From assembly GCA_030619585.1 (NCBI GenBank), contig JAUXBD010000075.1, forward strand, positions 1-6,801: a DNA stretch of 6,801 nt, given 5' to 3'. The translations under genes and the position numbers were made by a program. This DNA comes from Desulfobacteraceae bacterium. Lineage in GTDB: Bacteria > Desulfobacterota > Desulfobacteria > Desulfobacterales > SURF-7. The first letter of the stretch is position 1. Each line of letters opens with the position of its first letter. The notes beneath the pieces are model-generated. The model was not told the origin of the DNA and made no database searches. It saw only the letters and a program-made list of their open reading frames with translations. Positions 1 through 5,736 of this stretch are shown here, piece by piece.

Positions 1-33
1 CAGACCGCTGCCTTACCACTTGGCTATGCCGCC
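1..33 (-). tRNA. tRNA-Cys (partial, 5' half)
   Basis: Read on the minus strand, this is the 5' half of a tRNA: a 7-nt acceptor strand GGCGGCA, then TA, a D-arm with stem GCC/GGC around the loop AAGTGGTAA, and the 5' strand of the anticodon stem (GCGGT). It ends at C-T-G, where the G should be position 34, the first anticodon base. The acceptor strand and short D-arm are very like bacterial tRNA-Cys(GCA), and a G at position 34 fits. The rest of the anticodon, the T-arm and the acceptor 3' strand lie outside the window, so the amino acid identity is inferred from resemblance. The gene points away from the rest of the window, so its 3' end, the usual target of integrases, is not here. Confidence 0.85.
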
Positions 34-170
34 AAAGTGAAATCTTTGCAAAACGCCACTTTTTGCCCGATTTCTGCGTCAGGCTCAAATTTTAATCCTT
101 GAAATACTCAATGTATTTCTCCGGTTAAAATTTTCGCCTTCCTTGAACTCGAACAAAATCCCTCATTTCT

Positions 171-215
171 GGATGGACACTATCTATGGACACTATCTAA
201 TGATGTTGTCCATCC
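171..215. repeat. Tandem 13-bp direct repeat inside a 9-bp inverted repeat
   Basis: ATGGACACTATCT occurs twice, back to back, at 173-185 and 186-198. The first copy is extended on its left to GGATGGACA (171-179), which is the exact reverse complement of TGTCCATCC at 207-215. The block ends 37 bp before the start codon of the nucleotidyltransferase gene, a suitable place for an operator or leader hairpin. It could equally be the remnant of a small mobile element. The repeats are read directly; any function is inference. Confidence 0.6.
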
Positions 216-236
216 CACAACCAAGGTGATCAAAGC

Positions 237-241
237 AGGAG
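237..241 (+). promoter_or_regulatory. Shine-Dalgarno site AGGAG of the nucleotidyltransferase gene
   Basis: AGGAG lies 11 nt before the ATG at 253, which is slightly long spacing. It is the only strong Shine-Dalgarno-like sequence near this gene's 5' end and supports 253 over the internal ATG at 295, which is preceded only by a weak AAAAGAG. Confidence 0.55.
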
Positions 242-252
242 ACTAATTTTAA

Positions 253-1581
253 ATGACGGGAAAAATAGATTTGAATAGTGAAAAGAGCCAGATAATGCTG
301 GCAATGCTGGCAGCCGGCTTGGGATCGCGACTAAAGCCGCTTACCGTGCACCACCGCCCGAAGCCCCTGTTTCCCCTTGGGGGGAGTGTGGCTTTGAGTG
401 AGTTATGGATAAAAAAAGCGAAAAAAGCAGGCATTTCAGATGTCTCTATGAATCTTTGTATCCTTAGTAAGGCCATAAAAGATTACTACCGGGAGCGTTC
501 ACCCTATTCGAATTCTATCAGATATGTTGAAGAACAGACCCCCACCGGGACTTTGGGGGGGGTATGCAAACAGGTGTTGGGTAACAAAAGTAAAAAAGTG
601 ATGGAAAATGAAACGATTCCAGATATCGAAGAGTTCGGCGGGACGACCGTCCTGGTACCAAGCGGTGACATCGTTACCAATTTCGGCATAGACCTGATCA
701 AACAAATGTATGATATTCATAAGCAAAAAGGCGCTGCTTTTACAATGGTACTCTGCCCTGTGCCCTGGGACAAAAGAGGGGAGTTTGGAACAGTCGCTCT
801 TGATTCACCTGAAGAGCTTAAGGGTGATATCTCAAAATCCGGAAGAATAGTGGAATTTTTGGAAAAAGATCCAAACTCACCCAGCAACCTTAACAATGCC
901 TCCATCTATATGATTGAAAAGGACCTGCTTAAGATTCTTGATCCCCTTAGAACTGAAGCTGTCGTGGGAGTTCATGAACCTTTTTATGATTTCGGCCAAC
1001 ATGTTTTCCCGGCAATGCTTGGCAAACTTGATTATGTTACCCTGCCCAAAGACTGTCTTTTGTGGGGGATACAGTATGATGGGTTGTGGTTTGATATCGG
1101 CAGAAAGCCCGACTACATCAGTGTGAACAAAGCGGTCCTTGATGAAAAGGTCAATGTTGAACTGCCATATAAAAAGAAAGCATGGGGATATATGGGTAAT
1201 GGCAACCATTGTGATCTTTCCAAGATAACCATAGAGCCGCCGGTAATTATAGCAAATGAATGTGTTATTGAGCCGGGAGCAAAACTTGGCCCCTATTGTA
1301 TTATCGGAGACGGCTGGACGGTTGAAAAAGATGCACGTATCAGCAATTCCGTTCTATGGAAACATTATCCCTTTTATACTGATAACGGCGATGAGATCCC
1401 TGCGGAAAAACGAAAGTCAGTGGACGCGCACAGGGTGTGCAAAGGTACATCCATTGACCAATGCATAATAGTCGGGGGTACGATTGATAATGACCTGCAA
1501 GGTAAGACTGTGGATGTGCTTGAGGATGGACAAATAGATATAATCTCTAATGATTGGGTGCCGGAAGGGCCAAGGGCGTAA
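253..1581 (+). CDS. Sugar-phosphate nucleotidyltransferase (NDP-sugar pyrophosphorylase) with beta-helix C-terminal domain
   Basis: This 442-residue cytoplasmic enzyme should join a sugar 1-phosphate and an NTP to give an NDP-sugar and pyrophosphate. Residues 19-44 carry the nucleotide-binding signature of the family (LAAGLGSRL, then RPKPLFPLGG), with Ser in place of the usual Thr of GxGTRL. Further family motifs are GTLGG (99-103), the metal-binding SGD (137-139), GEFGTVALD (176-184), IVEFLEKD (199-206), NASIYMIEKDLL (215-226) and WFDIGRKPDY (279-288). From about residue 325 the pattern changes to hexapeptide-like turns typical of a left-handed beta-helix, as in GDP-mannose and ADP-glucose pyrophosphorylases. 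Sugar and base specificity cannot be read. The beta-strand before LAAG begins at Met15, so a start at ATG 295 is possible, but AGGAG at 237-241 favours 253. The next gene begins 8 bp downstream and is probably co-transcribed. Confidence 0.88.
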   Translation: MTGKIDLNSEKSQIMLAMLAAGLGSRLKPLTVHHRPKPLFPLGGSVALSELWIKKAKKAGISDVSMNLCILSKAIKDYYRERSPYSNSIRYVEEQTPTGTLGGVCKQVLGNKSKKVMENETIPDIEEFGGTTVLVPSGDIVTNFGIDLIKQMYDIHKQKGAAFTMVLCPVPWDKRGEFGTVALDSPEELKGDISKSGRIVEFLEKDPNSPSNLNNASIYMIEKDLLKILDPLRTEAVVGVHEPFYDFGQHVFPAMLGKLDYVTLPKDCLLWGIQYDGLWFDIGRKPDYISVNKAVLDEKVNVELPYKKKAWGYMGNGNHCDLSKITIEPPVIIANECVIEPGAKLGPYCIIGDGWTVEKDARISNSVLWKHYPFYTDNGDEIPAEKRKSVDAHRVCKGTSIDQCIIVGGTIDNDLQGKTVDVLEDGQIDIISNDWVPEGPRA

Positions 1582-1589
1582 AGAAAAAA

Positions 1590-3275
1590 ATGACGTATTT
1601 AACCAAAGCACAAAAAGCAAGGGTGGCCATTAGTGTTATTAAAACAACCGTAGATGCCCTTGCACTGAGAGGCTATTACAAGCCATCCGGCAGGTCCGGC
1701 CAGACGCTTGCCGAGGGTTTGCAGAATTTGAGCCCTGAAATATACGGTTCCATGAATGATCCCAGGATATTGGAGCTAAAGGGATTGGAATATGTCATTG
1801 AAAGGCTTCCAAGGGGTATCGAGCAGTACACACGAATTATTCTTACAGCAGAAGAGGAGTTTGACAACACCTCTTTTGAGAAAATCCTTCCCCCCAAAAG
1901 ACGAAGAACATCCTACCGTGTAAGTGAAAAGGAGATCTGTTTTGTAATAACAAGGGGGCTTAGCGAGATTTACGATATTTTGACCCACATAACCTTTCTC
2001 AATATCGAGGCACAGAAAATATACGACCAGATGACGGACAATACAGGCAATATAACCGGATCATGGGAAGAGCTTGAGGCAACAGTTGTTGAGAATGCAA
2101 AACTGTCCGGAAGTGATATTGATAAGGCTTTATGGAATCTCAGCATCATTTTGGGGAGATCTTTTCATGAAACTAAAGAAACCTTTGAGTCTCTGGAAAA
2201 GTACAGTGCGGGCCTCAAGGACAACAATGTTCTGTTTCAGATCATATACGGACTTGGAAAACGAATTGCCCAGGAGAAAACATCAAAAGAGAGCGAACTT
2301 GTAGTATCATTTACGCCTTCGTTAAAAGATCTGATCGGAAGCCAGAGTTACAGTGAGAAATGGGCCCGTGACATAAAAATGAAAATATGTGAACTCGGGT
2401 TGCAGGACCGGCCATTGCATATCATAAGTGCAAACATGCACAGTATAGTTAACCTCTTATATGGGTATGCGGCAATTCAAACCCAAAAAAAGAGCGAATC
2501 TTCTATAGATATTTACAAGTTTATTCCCCAAATTCGAGAAAAGCATAAAAAAGTAAGAGCCTATGCTTTGAAGCATGGATTATATGAGCTGCCTGACACC
2601 TCGGGAACTCACATCGATTGTCAGTTAATAGATACCGCGCTCCTGCAGCCATCAAAACTTCATCCTGATATATCCAGTGAAAAGTCAAAGATAAAGGATG
2701 AAAAACCGGTGATTCTTGTCATGGATTATGCTTTTGGAGCCCAGGCTTTTGAAGTCATGGACGAACTTTTAGATCCGTTTGCTTCAGGTGAATCTGCCAT
2801 CAGGCTTAATGTAAATTCCATATCTATTATGGGAAAAGCAGGAATACTGCCCGGTAAAAAAGGGGATATAATGCTTGCAACAGCACATGTGCTCGAAGGC
2901 TCATCAGACAATTATATCGTTGATAATGATTTGACAAAAGGTGATTTTGACAGTTCAATAGATGTGTATGTGGGCCCTATGGTCACGGTTGTGGGCACAT
3001 CGTTACAAAACAGGGATGTGCTTCGAAGATTTCAGTCATCAAGCTGGAAGGCTGTGGGGTTGGAGATGGAAGGGGGCCACTACCAGAAAGCGATCAGTTC
3101 TGCAATAATTCGAGACCATATCCCGGGTAATGTAAAGATCCGTTATGCATACTATGCGTCTGACAACCCCCTTGTGGGCGGTCAGACGCTTGCCTCGGGA
3201 AGTATGGGGGAAGAGGGGGTAAAACCCACCTATGTTATAACAAAGGTTATCCTTGAAAAAATCTTGTGCCGGTGA
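1590..3275 (+). CDS. Protein of unknown function with nucleoside phosphorylase/nucleosidase-like C-terminal domain (resembles DUF6909)
   Basis: This 561-residue soluble protein has no signal peptide or membrane segment. Residues 1-370 are largely helical and charged; I recognise no catalytic motif there, though the whole resembles the uncharacterised family I know as DUF6909 (from memory, unchecked). From about 372 the sequence looks like the phosphorylase/nucleosidase fold: a hydrophobic strand VILVMDYAFG (374-383), a glycine-rich stretch around IMGKAGILPG (413-422), VGPMVTVVGT (461-470), GLEMEGGHYQ (490-499) resembling the substrate-binding MEG segment of purine nucleosidases, and YYASDNPL (521-528), where Asp525 sits like the catalytic Asp of the SD motif in MTA/SAH nucleosidase. 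An N-ribosyl reaction is therefore possible but unproven. I chose ATG 1590 because the upstream in-frame TTG at 1554 would overlap the nucleotidyltransferase gene; a GGAAGG/AAGGG stretch (1563-1576) lies upstream of 1590, at long spacing. It is probably co-transcribed with the preceding gene. Confidence 0.75.
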   Translation: MTYLTKAQKARVAISVIKTTVDALALRGYYKPSGRSGQTLAEGLQNLSPEIYGSMNDPRILELKGLEYVIERLPRGIEQYTRIILTAEEEFDNTSFEKILPPKRRRTSYRVSEKEICFVITRGLSEIYDILTHITFLNIEAQKIYDQMTDNTGNITGSWEELEATVVENAKLSGSDIDKALWNLSIILGRSFHETKETFESLEKYSAGLKDNNVLFQIIYGLGKRIAQEKTSKESELVVSFTPSLKDLIGSQSYSEKWARDIKMKICELGLQDRPLHIISANMHSIVNLLYGYAAIQTQKKSESSIDIYKFIPQIREKHKKVRAYALKHGLYELPDTSGTHIDCQLIDTALLQPSKLHPDISSEKSKIKDEKPVILVMDYAFGAQAFEVMDELLDPFASGESAIRLNVNSISIMGKAGILPGKKGDIMLATAHVLEGSSDNYIVDNDLTKGDFDSSIDVYVGPMVTVVGTSLQNRDVLRRFQSSSWKAVGLEMEGGHYQKAISSAIIRDHIPGNVKIRYAYYASDNPLVGGQTLASGSMGEEGVKPTYVITKVILEKILCR

Positions 3276-3276
3276 A

Positions 3277-4119
3277 TTATAAATAGTCAAGCAGTTGAAT
3301 CAGATCTGTTATGACAATATCAGGAGATATATCTTTGCATCTCGGATCATCGGATCGCAGCCTTAGAGACCTTTGGTCCCCTGCAAAAAGAGCGGTCTGA
3401 AATCCAAGCTTTTGTGAAGGAAAGATATCTTTGAGCATATCATTTCCGATATAAACTGTTGAACTAACGGGTATGTTTTTTTCTTCCAGTATTTTTGAAG
3501 CCTGGTTAAAAAGAAAAGCAGATGGTTTGGCATACTCATATTTGTATGACAGGAATACAAGATCAGGGTCAAAACCGATGCCTTGGGGATCGGAACCTAA
3601 AAACAGTTCAAAAAGGTAATTGGTGTAAAACTGGGCATTTGATATAATCCCAAGTACTATGCCTTTATCCACGCATGCTTGAAGTGTTTCTTCAAGATGG
3701 GGCATGGGATAAACAGGATTGACAACCATCTCATATTCGGCTGCAAATTCCCGCGCTGTGTCCCTGTCCGCAATTCCAAGAACGTTCATCCATATTTGGT
3801 CTATCTGGACCTCGGGAAAATCGATCCCTTTTCCCTTTAACTCCGCATGTTTTTTATTGATTGCAAAGAAAAGTTCCCTTGAAACAAATTCCGGAGGTTT
3901 TTTAATTGAATACTTTTTAAGAAGCTCATCTATTTGATGGGTTTGTCCCGGCTTTTCCTGTGAGGTGCTGATATCCCCTAAGCCGTTTATAAAAAGAGTG
4001 CCGTAAATATCAAATATAACACTCAAGATTTTCTCTTTTGGCGCGCCTTTCTGTTTAAGGGAGGTTTTATTAGGAGCAAGGGGTGTTATATATGTCTCAA
4101 AAATGTTTTTATTCAACAT
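3277..4119 (-). CDS. HAD-superfamily hydrolase, probable phosphatase
   Basis: This 280-residue cytoplasmic protein has all four HAD motifs. Motif I is VIFDIYGTLF (34-43), with nucleophile Asp37. Motif II is IISNA (158-162), with Ser160. Motif III is the Lys in YAKPS (196-200), Lys198. Motif IV is YIGNDMLKD (223-231), with Asp227 and Asp231. The long insert between motifs I and II (about residues 45-155) is a type C1 cap, as in haloacid dehalogenase and phosphoglycolate phosphatase relatives. The usual general-acid Asp two residues after the nucleophile is Tyr39. A roughly 30-residue basic N-terminal extension precedes the fold. Its ATG overlaps the glycosyltransferase stop by 11 bp, so the two are probably translationally coupled, with a GTGGA ribosome site inside the upstream gene. 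A phosphorylated sugar substrate is an inference from this context. Its stop is 1 bp from the stop of the convergent plus-strand gene. Confidence 0.82.
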   Translation of the reverse strand: MLNKNIFETYITPLAPNKTSLKQKGAPKEKILSVIFDIYGTLFINGLGDISTSQEKPGQTHQIDELLKKYSIKKPPEFVSRELFFAINKKHAELKGKGIDFPEVQIDQIWMNVLGIADRDTAREFAAEYEMVVNPVYPMPHLEETLQACVDKGIVLGIISNAQFYTNYLFELFLGSDPQGIGFDPDLVFLSYKYEYAKPSAFLFNQASKILEEKNIPVSSTVYIGNDMLKDIFPSQKLGFQTALFAGDQRSLRLRSDDPRCKDISPDIVITDLIQLLDYL

Positions 4120-5521
4120 AGCTGTTCCACTTTAAAAGGCTGAAGTTTTCAGGGGCAAAAAACTGCAATAGCAGCGCTCTTTTATCTATGTTTTGGGTTA
4201 CTTTGGTATTGGTAATCATATCATATATTTCAAGAAGGTTCTCCCTGTATTTTGATCTGCTGTAATGAAGGGCTGTTTTCATGGCGTTGTTTTGGACCAG
4301 GTCATCGCTGTCAGGTGTGTTATCAACATGCATCAGACAAGGGTTAAGATCGATAAGTCGGTCCCGGTTTTTTTTGCCGGACAGTACACGGAAAATAACT
4401 TTTTTCTGAAATACTTCATCAAGAAGGCCAAAATCTATATTTTTATTTTCGGTAAAACGGAAAAGGAAATGTTCAATTTTTTTGGGGTCCATTGAAAATC
4501 TGAACAGATCACAGTTCTTAAGTATAGATGACTTCACTTTTGCATAGTGGTTCTTTTTTCCTATCCAACTGACAGGAACAAGCATTTTGGTGTATAAGTG
4601 GTCAAGATTGATGCCTTTTTTTTCAAAATCGATACATATGTCAGGGAGCTTCCTGCCTAAAATAAACTTTTTGGCTGTCCACGGCTCAAGAAAGGAGAAT
4701 CCAAACCCTTCGGTTATGCTTGTGGTAATGAAAAATTTTGAGGACCCAACGAGATCTTTGTAATCCTTTTTAAGGGAGGCATCAAATTCAATGTTTAAGT
4801 TGTTTCCTTTTGCAAACGCCTTCCATCCAATGTGGCTTTTAAGATCAACTTCACTATTAGGGGGGCGTGTTATGGCAAGTGTTTCCTCGTGTTTAAAGAA
4901 TAAAGATAAAAGTATTGCTTCGCCTATGTTTTTTCTTCTTATTGCACGAACAGGATATAGCACAATGTTTTTAGGGGCAATATCCTCTTTGTCAGGAAAC
5001 AGAGCGTCCACGCAGTTAAAAATTTTGTGCACACCCTGTTCTTTCAGGCCGGCCTTCAAAAGAACGTTGTAATCACGAGAATTGATAACCCCGTAATGAC
5101 AGTCAGACAGATACTCATCATCCCGGTAGTATGACAAGGGCCGACCATCTTCTGCAAAATCGTGGATCTGGAGGAAAAGATTTATTCCTCTTTTTTGGAG
5201 TGCCTTTAGTATCTTCAGAAAGTTTCGGTTCTTTGCAAGAACAGGGTTGTGCACATGAAGAATGTCGCATCCCCCTTTCCATTTTGATCCTATGGCCTTG
5301 ATTATCAGGCCGGCTGTATCTTCCGGGGTAGTTAGAGATGCTCCTTTTTTATCATAACCGATCCCGGGTATTGAAACGGTATCAGCACAAACCCGTGAGT
5401 CAGGCTGTTCTCCCGTTAATATAAGAGTTTCACAATCATTTCCTAAAGCTTGAACCTGTTGGTTAATCACAGTGGTGACGCCACCCGGTTTCAGGTGATA
5501 ATGAAGAAATGCTATTTTCAT
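4109..5521 (-). CDS. Glycosyltransferase, GT-B fold (GT4-like)
   Basis: This 470-residue protein should transfer a sugar from a nucleotide-sugar donor. It opens with MKIAFLHYHLKPGGVTTVI (1-19), the N-terminal strand and glycine loop of GT4-like enzymes, which fixes the start. ILHVHNPVL (87-95) and LFLQIHDFAEDGRP (115-128) fit the N-terminal Rossmann domain. LYPVRAIRRKNI (188-199) is the first strand and phosphate-contacting basic loop of the C-terminal domain. The EX7E motif is in TEGFGFSFLEPW (270-281), with Glu271 and Glu279. The tail after about 350 is charged, helical and longer than in typical GT4 proteins (roughly 350-400 residues). No transmembrane helix or signal peptide is visible, so it is cytosolic or peripheral. 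The substrate is unknown. It overlaps the HAD gene by 11 bp. No good Shine-Dalgarno precedes the ATG, only AAAAAAG. Confidence 0.82.
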   Translation of the reverse strand: MKIAFLHYHLKPGGVTTVINQQVQALGNDCETLILTGEQPDSRVCADTVSIPGIGYDKKGASLTTPEDTAGLIIKAIGSKWKGGCDILHVHNPVLAKNRNFLKILKALQKRGINLFLQIHDFAEDGRPLSYYRDDEYLSDCHYGVINSRDYNVLLKAGLKEQGVHKIFNCVDALFPDKEDIAPKNIVLYPVRAIRRKNIGEAILLSLFFKHEETLAITRPPNSEVDLKSHIGWKAFAKGNNLNIEFDASLKKDYKDLVGSSKFFITTSITEGFGFSFLEPWTAKKFILGRKLPDICIDFEKKGINLDHLYTKMLVPVSWIGKKNHYAKVKSSILKNCDLFRFSMDPKKIEHFLFRFTENKNIDFGLLDEVFQKKVIFRVLSGKKNRDRLIDLNPCLMHVDNTPDSDDLVQNNAMKTALHYSRSKYRENLLEIYDMITNTKVTQNIDKRALLLQFFAPENFSLLKWNSYVE

Positions 5522-5527
5522 CTTTTT

Positions 5528-5556
5528 TATATACCAGATAGAGGTTTTATTATCAA
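5528..5556 (-). promoter_or_regulatory. Possible sigma-70 promoter of the glycosyltransferase gene
   Basis: On the minus strand, TTGATA (5556-5551) and TATATA (5533-5528) are separated by exactly 17 bp, a near-consensus -35/-10 pair. The predicted start of transcription would fall at or within a base or two of the ATG at 5521, giving a leaderless or nearly leaderless mRNA. This agrees with the poor Shine-Dalgarno, but the region is AT-rich and the match may be chance. Confidence 0.3.
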
Positions 5557-5570
5557 ATCGTTAGAACCGG

Positions 5571-5698
5571 TTGTACTGGTTTGATTGGTTGAATTAGTTT
5601 AACTGGTTAACCCAAATAACCCAACAAACCCAAAGAACCCAAAGAACCCAAAGAACCCAAAGAACCCAAAGAACACAACCAATCCAACCAACATAATT
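5571..5698. repeat. 9-bp periodic repeat array with inverted arms
   Basis: Five perfect tandem copies of AACCCAAAG occupy 5627-5671. In the same 9-bp phase they are preceded by two variant units (5609-5626) and followed by about three degenerate ones (5672-5698). To the left, 5571-5606 contains four degenerate 9-mers of the complementary type (TTTGATTGG-like). The two sides form an inverted repeat: 5577-5591 pairs with 5676-5690 at 14 of 15 positions, around an 84-nt loop holding the perfect copies. A palindrome GGTTAACC sits at the junction (5605-5612). The array lies in the divergent spacer between the glycosyltransferase and metallopeptidase genes. Confidence 0.85.
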
Positions 5699-5726
5699 AG
5701 GTGGACAAATATCAAATTTTCGATAT

Positions 5727-5731
5727 AAAGG
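5727..5731 (+). promoter_or_regulatory. Shine-Dalgarno site AAAGG of the metallopeptidase gene
   Basis: AAAGG ends 5 nt before the in-frame ATG at 5737. The alternative start GTG at 5701 directly follows an in-frame TAG (5698-5700) and is preceded by A/C-rich repeat DNA with no Shine-Dalgarno, so 5737 is preferred. A TATAAA (5724-5729), 16 bp after TGGACA (5702-5707), also resembles promoter elements but overlaps this site, so the two readings compete. Confidence 0.45.
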
Positions 5732-5736
5732 CTTTC

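Larger units (their letters stand above)
34..252. other. Intergenic region between tRNA and nucleotidyltransferase gene
   Basis: I see no convincing gene in these 219 bp. The region must hold the minus-strand tRNA promoter and the plus-strand promoter of the nucleotidyltransferase gene, but I find no good -35/-10 pair for either. What is visible is a 6-bp inverted repeat (GCAAAA at 48-53, TTTTGC at 61-66, 7-nt loop) without a T-tract, and the repeat cluster at 171-215 listed separately. Confidence 0.6.

Noticed and set aside
1..33. tRNA as attachment site of a genomic island covering the window
   Set aside because: The 3' end of the tRNA faces out of the window, no integrase is present, and no duplicate of the tRNA end is seen.
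877..1209. Minus-strand open frame of 110 codons
   Set aside because: It is antisense to the nucleotidyltransferase gene, with no recognisable motif.
1554..1589. TTG start at 1554 for the phosphorylase-like protein
   Set aside because: It would overlap the preceding gene by 28 bp with a rare start codon; the in-frame ATG at 1590 gives a clean N-terminus.
3277..4119. True 2-haloacid dehalogenase
   Set aside because: Motif I resembles that family, but motif IV (GNDMLKD) and the glycosyltransferase partner suit a phosphatase-type HAD enzyme better.
5627..5671. CRISPR-like array
   Set aside because: The units are 9 bp and contiguous, with no spacers and no cas genes; this is a simple tandem repeat.
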